From the NCBI GenBank assembly GCA_902784785.1, contig CACZWF010000013.1, positions 1 through 58,066 of the forward strand: a stretch of DNA of 58,066 bases, written 5' to 3'. The notes beneath the pieces were generated by a model. The model worked only from the letters and a program-made list of their open reading frames with translations, had not been told where the DNA came from and did no database searches. The stretch comes from an uncultured Bacteroidia bacterium (GTDB lineage: Bacteria; Bacteroidota; Bacteroidia; Bacteroidales; UBA932). Position 1 is the first letter of the stretch. Each line of letters opens with the position of its first letter. Of the stretch, positions 15,440-23,873 are shown piece by piece. A program made the position numbers and the translations under genes.

Positions 15440-15470
15440 CTCCTTCTAACCTATTTACAGATACAGTTTT

Positions 15471-15497
15471 AAGCCCCTGATTCAGCGGGCTTTTTTT
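15471..15497 (+). terminator. rho-independent terminator behind the tRNA remnant
   Basis: AAGCCC pairs with GGGCTT around a 10-base loop and is followed by seven T bases. It lies 32 bases after the tRNA fragment and was probably the original tRNA terminator. Confidence 0.8.
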
Positions 15498-15513
15498 GTT
15501 GGTGCTTCTTTTC

Positions 15514-15541
15514 CCGTCATGCCCGACCTGATCGGGCATCT
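15514..15541 (+). repeat. REP-like palindromic element, copy 1
   Basis: CCGTCAT-GCCCG is followed by a short centre and CGGGC-ATCT. The same design occurs in opposite orientation at 18556-18583, where the G-C pair next to the AT is replaced by A-T on both sides. The stem is thus conserved while its sequence varies. The T-rich tail after this copy might also terminate transcription. Confidence 0.55.
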
Positions 15542-15571
15542 TTTCTTCATTGCCCCTTGAGGCCTCTCACA

Positions 15572-15656
15572 GGGCAGTCCACGCTTCCCCTCGTTTCAGG
15601 GCCTTCTATGCCATATTGATATGGACTGCCCCTGCTTTAAAGTCCGGGCAGTCCAC
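15572..15656. repeat. GGGCAGTCCAC repeat, two direct and one inverted copy
   Basis: GGGCAGTCCAC is at 15572-15582 and 15646-15656; its inverse GGACTGCCC is at 15623-15631. The inverted copy and the last copy form a 9-bp stem with a 14-base loop. The stretch from 15542 to 15725 holds no credible gene. Confidence 0.5.
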
Positions 15657-15725
15657 ACCTATACCCCTCTGGCGTGCCTGCAAAGCATACTCCCGTGGAT
15701 AGCCCTTCACGCGCAGGACGGGCGA

Positions 15726-16202
15726 TTATAACGGATATATTTCGGCGCCGATGAAGTGGATGAGGGCTTCGGGATTGATTTTGAACTGGAGACCGCGGAC
15801 GCCGGCGCTGACGTAGATGAAGTCGTAGAGGAGGGCGGATTCGTAGATGAAGGTGGGGAGGGGCTTTTTCATTCCGATGGGGGAGCAGCCTCCTCGGATG
15901 TATCCGGTCTCGGGCAGGAGTTCCTTCATATGAATCATTGCGGCGGATTTGTTGCCGGAGATTTTGGCGGCCACTTTCAGGTCCACTTCCATATTGCCGG
16001 GCATCACGCAGACGAAAAGCCCGTTGCGGTCGCCCCGGAGCACCAAAGTCTTGAACACCTGCTCGATGGGTTCGCCCAACTCTTGCGCGATGTGATCCGC
16101 CGCCAGATTGTTCTCATCTACCTCGTAGGGGACCAGTTCAAAAGGCACCCCGGCCGCTTCCAGCAGCCTTGCCGCATTCGTTTTCTGTACCGTGGGTTTC
16201 AT
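15726..16202 (-). CDS. ybaK: Cys-tRNA(Pro)/aminoacyl-tRNA deacylase, YbaK/EbsC family
   Basis: This 158-residue protein covers the full YbaK/ProX-like editing domain. Family signatures are the N-terminal TNAARLLEAAGVPFE, then EPIEQVFKTLVLRGD (with the conserved Lys of the active site) and GGCSPIGMKKPLPTF near residue 105. It hydrolyses tRNA-Pro mischarged with cysteine and acts freely in the cytoplasm. I start it at MKPTVQKTNA; the frame extends 11 codons further but that start is poorer. It is the first core gene right of the island and is transcribed toward it. Confidence 0.88.
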   Translation of the reverse strand: MKPTVQKTNAARLLEAAGVPFELVPYEVDENNLAADHIAQELGEPIEQVFKTLVLRGDRNGLFVCVMPGNMEVDLKVAAKISGNKSAAMIHMKELLPETGYIRGGCSPIGMKKPLPTFIYESALLYDFIYVSAGVRGLQFKINPEALIHFIGAEIYPL

Positions 16203-16345
16203 CTCGCGTTCGTCAATCCGACTGCAAAGATACATTTCTTTCCTGAAAAAAGCTCGCAGGCCGAGTTTTGCAGATAGACGCCGGTTTCTAAATCGATAAT
16301 TTTGTGTAATTTTGCAAGGATGTTAAGCATTTAGGAAATTGCGTT

Positions 16346-16840
16346 ATGGAAGTTATTCAGAGTTTCACGATAGACCATACGAATTTGAAGCCGGGGATTT
16401 ATGTCTCGCGTGTGGATAAGGGGTTCACTACCTTTGATTTACGGATTACGGAACCGAACAAGGAACCGGCGGTGGCTCCGGCTGCGATGCACAGTATGGA
16501 GCATCTGATGGCGACCTGGTTCCGCAACAGCGCGGTGAAGGAGGATGTGGTGTATGTGGGGCCGATGGGCTGCCTGACGGGAATGTATATCATTATGACG
16601 GGGGAATATTCCGTGGAGGATATGCGTCGTTTGACGATTGAGTGCTTGGAATGGATTCTGACGCAAAACGAGGTGCCGGCCACCACGCCGGAAACTTGCG
16701 GCAACTGTCTGCTGCACGATCTGCCGATGTGCAAGTGGGAGAGCGCCCGCTATCTGGACCGTCTGCGGAATGATTTCCATAGCGAATACACGAAATTGAG
16801 TGTGACCCTGAATGACGGCAAGGTGTTCGCTGACGCATAA
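16346..16840 (+). CDS. luxS: S-ribosylhomocysteine lyase (LuxS)
   Basis: The 164-residue protein is of normal LuxS length. It carries the metal site His49 and His53 with catalytic Glu52 in AAMHSMEHLMA, Cys121 in CGNCLLHDL as third ligand, and the catalytic Cys76 in GPMGCLTG. It cleaves S-ribosylhomocysteine to homocysteine and DPD, the precursor of autoinducer-2, in the activated methyl cycle. It ends 23 bases before the phospholipase gene. Two overlapping TAATTTTG elements at 16297-16304 and 16307-16314 lie 30-40 bases upstream of its start and may be its promoter, although no good TTTG partner is present. Confidence 0.95.
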   Translation: MEVIQSFTIDHTNLKPGIYVSRVDKGFTTFDLRITEPNKEPAVAPAAMHSMEHLMATWFRNSAVKEDVVYVGPMGCLTGMYIIMTGEYSVEDMRRLTIECLEWILTQNEVPATTPETCGNCLLHDLPMCKWESARYLDRLRNDFHSEYTKLSVTLNDGKVFADA

Positions 16841-16863
16841 TTTCACGCGACCCGGTCGAAGGA

Positions 16864-17763
16864 ATGGAGAAAGCGAAATATATTCTGAGAATCCTCGTGC
16901 TGGGCATTGCGCTCGGGCTGGGGCCGATGGCGCTGGCGACGGAACCGGTTTCAGAGCCCGTCAAGCGTCCGTCTTTTATCGAGATGTTCCGTCCGCTGTA
17001 TTTCACCGGGGGATTTCCGGTGTCGGAAAAACCGGACAAGAACAATGCGGATTTGAAGTTCCAACTGAGTCTGGCGATTCCCATTTGGCGGAACATCGGC
17101 GGCAGCAGGATTGATATTCTGGCGGCCTACACGCAGATTTCTTTGTGGAATTTTTTCGCCCGTTCCAGTCCCTTTTATGAGAATACCTACATTCCGGGTT
17201 TTTACTCGAGGAAGGTATGGCTGTCGGAGCAGGGGAAACCGAAGCGGAGTCTCCTCTGGGGCTATGAGCATCGGTCCAACGGACGGGATGACGCGTATTC
17301 CCGCAGCATCAATTATCTGTTGGTCAGTTACACGCGTTCCTTCGACTTCGGTCTGCATTTGCAGGCGACGGCCCGCTTGGGACAGGGATTCTACGGCGAT
17401 ACGCCGACCTGGGATATTTATGCGAAATATTTTGGGCCTTTGCAGTTGAGCGCGACCTATACGACCCCGGACGAGGGTTGGGAATTTATGGTGTCCGCCA
17501 CGCCGATTTGGAACAAGAGCATCGCGAATGTGAATGTGGAGGTAGGACGGAGAATTGCTTCCCGCAAGGCGGGGAATCCTTATTTCTTCATTCAGTTCCA
17601 CTATGGCTACGACGAGGCCTTCCGCGATTGCATCGATGTGAACGGACCGGTTGTCGTCGAAGACAAAGCTCCCTATTTGAATGGGGAACCTGCGCCGCCC
17701 CGCGCGTTTGTCCGTTTCGGTATCTTGGTGACGCCGAAGTCTGTGATGCGGGGCTGTCTGTAA
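16864..17763 (+). CDS. pldA: outer-membrane phospholipase A (OMPLA)
   Basis: The 299-residue protein has a signal peptide ending near LALATE and then an amphipathic beta-barrel sequence. The OMPLA active site is clear: GYEHRSNGRDD with His136 and Ser138, then Asn150 in AYSRSIN. The spacing of 2 and 12 residues equals that of the known His-Ser-Asn triad. It hydrolyses phospholipids that appear in the outer leaflet of the outer membrane. It follows luxS by 23 bases and converges with the sirtuin gene, whose stop is 4 bases away. Confidence 0.88.
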   Translation: MEKAKYILRILVLGIALGLGPMALATEPVSEPVKRPSFIEMFRPLYFTGGFPVSEKPDKNNADLKFQLSLAIPIWRNIGGSRIDILAAYTQISLWNFFARSSPFYENTYIPGFYSRKVWLSEQGKPKRSLLWGYEHRSNGRDDAYSRSINYLLVSYTRSFDFGLHLQATARLGQGFYGDTPTWDIYAKYFGPLQLSATYTTPDEGWEFMVSATPIWNKSIANVNVEVGRRIASRKAGNPYFFIQFHYGYDEAFRDCIDVNGPVVVEDKAPYLNGEPAPPRAFVRFGILVTPKSVMRGCL

Positions 17764-17767
17764 CCGA

Positions 17768-18469
17768 TTACGGCTCTATCATTTTGACGAATTCACGCAT
17801 TCCTGCGGTGGCGACGGCCTTGATATGGGTGGCGCCGCGGGTCTGGATGTCGGCCGGGTCGATGACGTAGGTTTTGCAACCGTATGGGGCGTAGGCGGAA
17901 AGTCCGGCAGCGGGATACACCTGCAGGGAAGTGCCGATAATCAACAGGATATCCGCCGTGGATACTTCTTGGGCAGCCGCTTCGATGTTTGGAACGGCCT
18001 CGCCGAACCAGACGATGTGGGGCCGCAGTTGTTTCTGACGGGGACCGCCTTTGTCTCCCAACGCGATGGTCCCGTAGCCGATGTCCCGCACATACTTCAG
18101 GCTATAATTGTCGCGGTCGGTGTAGCAATCTTCCGGACGCACTTTGGTCACTTCTCCGTGCAAATGAATGATGTGGCTGCTGCCGGCCCGCTCGTGCAGG
18201 TTGTCCACATTCTGGGTGATGACCGTCACCTGAAAGTCGTTTTCCAACTGCTTCAGCAGCAGATGGGCTTCGTTGGGCTCGTGCTCCTTGAGCGACTGAC
18301 GCATTTCGTTATAGAAGTCTATCATCATTCCGGGGTTACGGTACCAGCCCTCGATGGAGGCCACATCCTCCACGCGATAGTTGTTCCACATACCCCCGCC
18401 GCCACGGAAGGTGCTGATGCCGCTCTCGGCGCTGATGCCGGAGCCGGAAAGGACGACCAATTTTTTCAT
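17768..18469 (-). CDS. cobB: NAD-dependent protein deacylase, Sir2 family
   Basis: The protein is 233 residues from MKKLVVLSGSGISAESG; an upstream extension of about 100 codons lacks family similarity and was dropped. NAD-binding motifs are GSGISAESGISTFRG (9-23) and QNVDNLHERAG (86-96). The catalytic His104 is in HLHGEV. The four zinc cysteines of classical sirtuins are missing; only one Cys is near the expected place. In the class III signature, Tyr53 is present, but the residue three places on is Met, with Arg at the fourth (FYNEMR), so the acyl preference is uncertain. The symbol is given by family similarity. Confidence 0.85.
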   Translation of the reverse strand: MKKLVVLSGSGISAESGISTFRGGGGMWNNYRVEDVASIEGWYRNPGMMIDFYNEMRQSLKEHEPNEAHLLLKQLENDFQVTVITQNVDNLHERAGSSHIIHLHGEVTKVRPEDCYTDRDNYSLKYVRDIGYGTIALGDKGGPRQKQLRPHIVWFGEAVPNIEAAAQEVSTADILLIIGTSLQVYPAAGLSAYAPYGCKTYVIDPADIQTRGATHIKAVATAGMREFVKMIEP

Positions 18470-18555
18470 AATCCCTACATTTTTGACAAAAATAGAAAAT
18501 TTGCGGGGGCTTGTCAAGGATTCCACACAAATAATGTGTAACTTTACTGCGTCAG

Positions 18556-18583
18556 AGATACCCGGTCGAGCCGGGTATGACGG
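18556..18583 (-). repeat. REP-like palindromic element, copy 2
   Basis: Read on the minus strand it is CCGTCAT-ACCCGG, a CTCGA centre and CCGGGT-ATCT. It matches copy 1 at 15514 with paired changes in the stem. It lies between the sirtuin and tex genes, 16 bases before the tex start. Confidence 0.55.
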
Positions 18584-18598
18584 AAATCTAAACTGATT

Positions 18599-20809
18599 AT
18601 GTTGGATAAAATTTATATCAATACGATTGCCGAGCGCTTGCGGGTCAAGGACTGGCAGGTGGAGAATTGTCTGGATTTGTTCGCGGACGGGGCGACGGTG
18701 CCTTTCATCAGCCGTTACCGGAAAGAGAAAACCGGCGGCTTGAGCGATGTGGAAGTGTCTCAGGTGAAACATTTCCAAGGAATCTATGAGGAAATGGCCG
18801 CCCGTAAGGAGACCATTCTCAATACCATCGCGGAAGCGGGGGCGTTGACGCCGGAACTGGAGAAGTCCATTGCGGACTGTGTGGAGAGCCGCGTGCTGGA
18901 GGATTTGTACTTGCCGTATCGTCCGAAAAAACGCACAAGGGCGACCGTGGCCAAGGAGAAAGGTCTGGAGCCGCTGGCGCAGGCGATGTTGGAGATGCGT
19001 CTGTTTGACCCGGAAAAAGAGGCGCTTCGCTATGTAAAATCAGCCGCTACCGCCACAGCTGCTTCCGGCTCAGGCCCGCAAGGCAGTTCAGCATCCGGCT
19101 CTGGGGCGGCTGCTGAGCTGACCGCCCGAGAGGCGTTGGACGGGGCGAAGGATATCATCGCGGAGAACTTGAGCGAGCGGGCTTCCGTGCGCGAAATGCT
19201 GCGCGAAGTGTTCCGCCGCCGGCGGGTCTGCGCCAAGGCGACCAAAGCGGCGTCCGGCAATCCCGAAGCGGACAAGTACCGTTCCTATTTCAATTTCTCG
19301 GAATCCTTGCAGCATATCGCGCCGCACCGTTTGTTGGCCATTCTGCGGGCGGAAGAAGAGGGCTTTCTGAATCTGGAGATAGACGCGGATCCGGAGAAAT
19401 CGTCCTGGCAGTTGTATATGGAACTATGCAAGGACAAAAAGCGTCCGTCCCAGGCCCTCGCCAATGAGTTGCGTTCCGCCTGCGACGATGCGTACAAGCG
19501 TCTGTTGGAGCCGTCCATTTCCCGGGATATTCTGAAAGAAGCCAAAGAGAAGGCGGATGTGGCCTCCATCGCAATTTTTGGGGACAATCTGAAGCAACTG
19601 CTGTTGGCTGCCCCTGTCGGACAAAAGCGTCTGCTAGCCATCGACCCGGGCTTCCGCACGGGTTGCAAATGCGTCTGTCTGGACGCCCAGGGTAATCTTT
19701 TGTATCATACGGCCATTTTCCCGCATCCACCGCAGAATGAGAAAGTCAAGAGCATTCAGGCGGTCAGCGAGATGTTGGAAAAATATCAGATTGAAGTTAT
19801 CGCTATCGGCAGCGGAACGGCTGGAAGGGAGACAGGGGAGTTTATCAAACGGGTGCCCAAGTCGTCGGACATCAAGGTGTTTTCGGTCAGCGAGGACGGG
19901 GCTTCGGTGTATTCCGCCTCGGAGGTGGGACGGGAAGAATTTCCCGAACAGGATGTGACCGTACGCGGAGCCGTGTCCATCGGCCGTCGTCTGATGGACC
20001 CCTTGGCAGAACTGGTCAAAATTGATCCGAAATCTTTGGGTGTGGGGCAGTACCAGCACGATGTGGACCAGAAACTGCTGAAAGAGAAGTTGGACGAGAC
20101 GGTGGAATACTGCGTCAACGTGGTGGGGGTGAATGTCAATACGGCCAGCCCTTATCTGCTGTCTTACGTTTCCGGTGTCGGTCCGGCGCTGGCCCGAAAT
20201 ATCGTGGCCTATCGGGTGGCCAACGGGGATTTGACGGAGCGCGAGCAACTGCGGAAAGTGCCGCGTCTGGGAGACAAGGCGTTCCAGCAGTGCGCGGCTT
20301 TCCTGCGTATCAAGGGCGGTAAGAATCCTCTAGATGCCAGCGCCGTGCATCCTGAGGCCTACGGTATTGTGGAAAAGATGGCCGCTAAACTGGGTGTTCC
20401 CACCGCGCAATTGGTGGGCAACGAGAGTTTGTGCCAGCAAATCAAGCCGGAGGAATATGTCAGCGAACAATTCGGTCTTCCGACCATCAATGACATTCTC
20501 AAAGAGTTGAAAAAGCCCGGCCTGGATCCGCGGGAGGAGGCCTCTGAATTTGCTTTCGCCGACGACATCCGCGATATCGAGGATTTGAAAACGGGGATGG
20601 AACTGCCGGGCATCGTGACCAATGTGACGGCTTTCGGCGCCTTTGTGGACATCGGTCTGCACGAGAACGGACTGATTCACGCTTCGCAAATGGGGGTAAA
20701 GGGGCTGGCCGTCCCTTCGCAAGTGCTCAAATTGCATCAGAAAGTGCGGGTGAGTGTGCTGAATGTGGATTTGGAGCGCCGCCGCATCGGGCTACGGCTT
20801 TTGAAATAG
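18599..20809 (+). CDS. tex: Tex-family RNA-binding transcriptional accessory protein
   Basis: The protein is 736 residues, near the usual Tex length. It has the N-terminal Tex/helical domain (PFISRYRKEKTGG), the YqgF-like nuclease-fold domain from about residue 345 (LLAIDPGFRTGCK), a helix-hairpin-helix region (SPYLLSYVSGVGPALARN), and a C-terminal S1 RNA-binding domain at about 660-736 (GMELPGIVTNVTAFGAFVDI). It probably associates with RNA polymerase or nucleic acids in the cytoplasm. A low-complexity Ala/Ser/Gly insert at about 147-170 interrupts the N-terminal part and is unusual. It is a single gene, converging with mntP. Confidence 0.92.
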   Translation: MLDKIYINTIAERLRVKDWQVENCLDLFADGATVPFISRYRKEKTGGLSDVEVSQVKHFQGIYEEMAARKETILNTIAEAGALTPELEKSIADCVESRVLEDLYLPYRPKKRTRATVAKEKGLEPLAQAMLEMRLFDPEKEALRYVKSAATATAASGSGPQGSSASGSGAAAELTAREALDGAKDIIAENLSERASVREMLREVFRRRRVCAKATKAASGNPEADKYRSYFNFSESLQHIAPHRLLAILRAEEEGFLNLEIDADPEKSSWQLYMELCKDKKRPSQALANELRSACDDAYKRLLEPSISRDILKEAKEKADVASIAIFGDNLKQLLLAAPVGQKRLLAIDPGFRTGCKCVCLDAQGNLLYHTAIFPHPPQNEKVKSIQAVSEMLEKYQIEVIAIGSGTAGRETGEFIKRVPKSSDIKVFSVSEDGASVYSASEVGREEFPEQDVTVRGAVSIGRRLMDPLAELVKIDPKSLGVGQYQHDVDQKLLKEKLDETVEYCVNVVGVNVNTASPYLLSYVSGVGPALARNIVAYRVANGDLTEREQLRKVPRLGDKAFQQCAAFLRIKGGKNPLDASAVHPEAYGIVEKMAAKLGVPTAQLVGNESLCQQIKPEEYVSEQFGLPTINDILKELKKPGLDPREEASEFAFADDIRDIEDLKTGMELPGIVTNVTAFGAFVDIGLHENGLIHASQMGVKGLAVPSQVLKLHQKVRVSVLNVDLERRRIGLRLLK

Positions 20810-20909
20810 AGCGGGCTGAGACTCGTCAAATAGACAGGAGAACGGTCAGAAACTTCCGAAGTTGACAGAAGAACGTTTGCGCGGATCGGCTACATGGCAA
20901 ATTTGCTCG

Positions 20910-21491
20910 TTAAAAGAACAGGTGTTCCACCAGAATTTTCAATCCAATCAGTATCAATATCGCGCCGCCGATCAGCGTGCTGTTGCGCTGGAATCGGGTG
21001 CCTACCTTATGACCCAGGTGCAGGCCGGCGATGCTGAAGGCTGCGGTGGTCAGGCCGATAACCAGTATGCAAAGCCAGATGTTGCAGCCGATTAGGGCGA
21101 AGGAAACGCCGCAGGCGAGGGCGTCGATACTGGTGGCAATGGCCAGGCCCAGCATGGTACGGAAGCCGAAGTCTGCGGCTTGCGAGAGATGCCCGGTCGA
21201 GCCGTCTTTTTCCGTGGATTCGCGCAGCGCTTCGCGAATCATATTTCCGCCGATCAGGGCGAGCAGGGCGAAGGCGATCCAATGGTCAAAGCGTTCAATG
21301 AGAGAGGCGAAAGAGCGTCCGAGGTAGTAGCCCAGCAAGGGCATCAGGGCCTGGAAGCCGCCGAACCAAAGGGCGACGCTGCAGTCGTGGTGCAAGCGGA
21401 TTTTGGGCAGCGATAGTCCTTTTCCGACGGATATGGCAAAGGCGTCCATCGACACGCCCACGGCAATCATCAGTATCTCCCAAAGTTCCAT
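20910..21491 (-). CDS. mntP: manganese efflux pump MntP
   Basis: The 193-residue protein has six hydrophobic segments. The conserved metal-site motifs are SMDAFAISVGKG in the first helix and ATSIDALACGVSFAL in the fourth. MntP exports excess Mn(II) across the inner membrane. The central loop (TEKDGSTGHLSQ) is encoded partly by DNA resembling half of the REP-like palindrome seen at 15514 and 18556. A -7-like TACCTTTG at 21517-21524 on the minus strand lies 26-33 bases before the ATG. There is no room for the long leader of a manganese riboswitch. Confidence 0.93.
   Translation of the reverse strand: MELWEILMIAVGVSMDAFAISVGKGLSLPKIRLHHDCSVALWFGGFQALMPLLGYYLGRSFASLIERFDHWIAFALLALIGGNMIREALRESTEKDGSTGHLSQAADFGFRTMLGLAIATSIDALACGVSFALIGCNIWLCILVIGLTTAAFSIAGLHLGHKVGTRFQRNSTLIGGAILILIGLKILVEHLFF
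21187..21204 (-). repeat. REP-like half element inside mntP
   Basis: Read on the minus strand, CGGCTCGACCGGGCATCT matches the right half of copy 2 at 18556 (CTCGACCGGGTATCT) with one difference in the shared part. It falls in the variable central loop of MntP. Confidence 0.4.
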
Positions 21492-21587
21492 TTTAACATT
21501 TTGCCTTAACGGGATGCAAAGGTAATAAAAAAATACCTATGTTCCCGCTTCGCGGGTAGATACTTTCGCCTCGGAAAAGAAAATAAA

Positions 21588-21619
21588 TTTGCTTTTCTCT
21601 CGGCTTGCTCGTATCTTTG
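21588..21619 (+). promoter_or_regulatory. promoter of the aminotransferase/glycosyltransferase unit
   Basis: TTTG at 21588-21591 and TATCTTTG at 21612-21619, with a 20-base spacer, match the Bacteroidota consensus. The start codon is 49 bases downstream. A CCCGC-GCGGG hairpin at about 21544-21556 lies just upstream. Confidence 0.7.
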
Positions 21620-21667
21620 TAAACTAATCGCGTACCCGCGAAGGGTGACGCCTATAAAGTAAGCAGT

Positions 21668-22864
21668 ATGGAAATTTCAAAGAGAGCTTCGAAAATGCCC
21701 TCGTCTCCGATTCGCAAGTTGGCTCCGCTCGCGGAAGAGGCCAAGCGAAACGGGGTAAAAGTATATCATTTGAACATCGGTCAGCCGGACATCAAGACAC
21801 CGCAGTGCGGTCTGGATGCGCTCAAGACAGTCAATCGTGAGATTTTGGAATACAGCCCCTCCCAGGGCTATCTTTCCTTGCGGACCAAGTTCGTCAGTTA
21901 TTATGCCCAATACGGAATCAACCTGTCTCCCGATGAGATTATCGTGACCACCGGCGGTTCGGAAGCAGTGCTTTTCGCGTTCCTGGCCTGTCTGGATCCG
22001 GGCGATGAAATCATCGTCACCGACCCCTTCTACGCCAATTATATGGCTTTCGCCATTTCGGTCGGGGCGGTCATCCGATCGGTCAAAACTTCCATTGAAG
22101 ACGGTTTCCGCCTGCCTTCCATCGAGGCTTTCGAGGAACAGATCAACGAAAAGACCAAGGCGATTCTGATTTGCAACCCCAACAACCCGACCGGATATCT
22201 CTACACGCGCAAGGAGATGAACCGTCTGCGCGACATCGTCAAAAAGCACAACCTCTATCTGTTCAGCGACGAGGTCTACCGTGAGTTCATCTACACGGGC
22301 ATGCCTTACATTTCCGCCTGTCACCTGGAGGGGATTGAGGAAAATGTCGTGCTCTTCGATTCGGTTTCCAAACGTTATTCCGAGTGCGGCATCCGCATCG
22401 GGGCGCTGTGCACCAAGAACAAGAAGGTGCGTGATGCGGTGATGAAGTTCTGCCAGGCGCGCCTGAGTCCTCCGTTGATTGGTCAAATCATCGCCGAAGC
22501 CTCTCTGGACGTGCAGAAGTCCTATTTGACCAGCGTGTACGAAGAGTATTTGGAGCGCCGGAATTTCCTGATTGAGGGGCTCAACAAGATTCCCGGCGTG
22601 TATTCGCCGATTCCGATGGGGGCCTTCTATACGGTAGCGAAATTGCCGGTCGATGATGCCGAGGCTTTCTGCAAATGGTGTCTGACGGACTTTACCTATC
22701 AGGGCGCTACCGTGATGATGGCACCGGCCAGCGGCTTTTATACCGAGCCCGGCGAAGGCAAGCACGAAGTCCGCATCGCCTACGTGCTGAACATTGAAGA
22801 CCTGGCCAAGGCTCTCAAGTGCCTGGAAAAAGCCCTCGAGGTTTATCCCGGCCGTACTTTGTAA
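21668..22864 (+). CDS. PLP-dependent aminotransferase, class I/II
   Basis: The 398-residue protein is a complete fold-type I aminotransferase. It shows LNIGQPDIKTP near the N-terminus, TTGGSEAVLFAFLA for cofactor phosphate binding, NPNNPTG at about 171-177, and the Schiff-base lysine in DSVSKRYSECGIR at about residue 237. It moves an amino group from an amino acid such as aspartate to 2-oxoglutarate. The sequence alone does not fix the substrate; aspartate/aromatic or N-succinyldiaminopimelate-type activity is possible. It has its own consensus promoter and is followed by two glycosyltransferases, with a 40-base gap. Confidence 0.88.
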   Translation: MEISKRASKMPSSPIRKLAPLAEEAKRNGVKVYHLNIGQPDIKTPQCGLDALKTVNREILEYSPSQGYLSLRTKFVSYYAQYGINLSPDEIIVTTGGSEAVLFAFLACLDPGDEIIVTDPFYANYMAFAISVGAVIRSVKTSIEDGFRLPSIEAFEEQINEKTKAILICNPNNPTGYLYTRKEMNRLRDIVKKHNLYLFSDEVYREFIYTGMPYISACHLEGIEENVVLFDSVSKRYSECGIRIGALCTKNKKVRDAVMKFCQARLSPPLIGQIIAEASLDVQKSYLTSVYEEYLERRNFLIEGLNKIPGVYSPIPMGAFYTVAKLPVDDAEAFCKWCLTDFTYQGATVMMAPASGFYTEPGEGKHEVRIAYVLNIEDLAKALKCLEKALEVYPGRTL

Positions 22865-22904
22865 TTGACGGCATTCCCGCCGTCCTTAAACTAAACGTTG
22901 AACT

Positions 22905-23873
22905 ATGATGGACCTCACGCTCGCTATTTGTCTGTATAATGCCAGCAAGTACCTTCCGGAGACTCTGGAATGCATTGTCGGGCAGACCGTGCAGGATTTC
23001 CATCTGATGCTGATCAATGATTGCTCGACGGACGACAGTGTGGCCGTCATCGAGTCTTTCTTCGCCGCGCATCCCCGCCAATATGAACTGGTCAATCTGC
23101 CCGTAAACGGAGGACTTTGTGCCGGACGCCGTTATGTGGAAGAGCACGCGACCACCCGCTATGTCCTTTTCGTGGACGCGGATGACTGTCCTTATCCGGA
23201 TCTGGTGGCCTCCCTCTATGACAAAATCACCTCCGATGAGGATCTGATTGCGGTGGGTTGTCATCTGGAATATATGGGTTCGAAAGGGGAGAAGTTGACC
23301 GGCGGTATCTATCTAGGATGCAAGTCCAAAGAGGAATTCTATGCCAAAGCGCAAGCGGGAAAGTTGATGTTTATGCAGCCGACCGCGATGTACGACCGTC
23401 TGGTGGCTTTGCGGGTAGGTGGCCATAATACCGAAGGATTCCCTGAAGGGAAACCCCGTTATCGGGATTTGTGCGAGGATTTGGACTTGTGGTGCCGGAT
23501 GAGCGATTTGTACACCGAGGGGAAGGCTATTGTGGTGGTTCCCCGCATCCTTTGCCGTTATCGCAAACACGAGAGCGCGATGTCCACCGATTCGATGGGC
23601 ATGCTCCTCCGGATGAAGCACATTAAAAACAATCTGCGCCGGCGCAGAAGGGGAGAGACGGACTTGACCTTCATCGAGTTCCGGGATTCCTTGACCCCCA
23701 AGCAGCTGAAAGCCATCCGTCGGGAAGCGATTGCGGCGGACAGCCTGCGCAAAGGCTATTTCCTGCTGAAAAAAGGACGCGTCTTCTCCGCCCTTTATCA
23801 TTTCACCCGCTCATTTTTTGCCAATCCCGGTTATCTTTGGCAGAAAATACGCTCTAATCTGATACGCAAATGA
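22905..23873 (+). CDS. glycosyltransferase family 2
   Basis: The 322-residue protein has a GT-A domain: LTLAICLYNASKYLPETLE at the start, INDCSTDDS for nucleotide binding, and FVDADD (about residues 86-91) as the metal-binding DxD motif. A further acidic motif CEDLDLW follows at about 193. It should transfer a sugar from a nucleotide sugar to a surface glycan on the cytoplasmic side of the membrane. No membrane segment was seen. Its stop overlaps the next start (ATGA), so it is coupled to the second glycosyltransferase. Confidence 0.9.
   Translation: MMDLTLAICLYNASKYLPETLECIVGQTVQDFHLMLINDCSTDDSVAVIESFFAAHPRQYELVNLPVNGGLCAGRRYVEEHATTRYVLFVDADDCPYPDLVASLYDKITSDEDLIAVGCHLEYMGSKGEKLTGGIYLGCKSKEEFYAKAQAGKLMFMQPTAMYDRLVALRVGGHNTEGFPEGKPRYRDLCEDLDLWCRMSDLYTEGKAIVVVPRILCRYRKHESAMSTDSMGMLLRMKHIKNNLRRRRRGETDLTFIEFRDSLTPKQLKAIRREAIAADSLRKGYFLLKKGRVFSALYHFTRSFFANPGYLWQKIRSNLIRK

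Noticed and set aside
15380-15443. A complete tRNA gene
   Set aside because: No D arm and no 5' acceptor strand that could pair with AGGTCCC; it is only a 3' remnant.
21492-21667. Manganese riboswitch before mntP
   Set aside because: The likely -7 element leaves a leader of only about 20-25 bases, too short for a yybP-ykoY fold.
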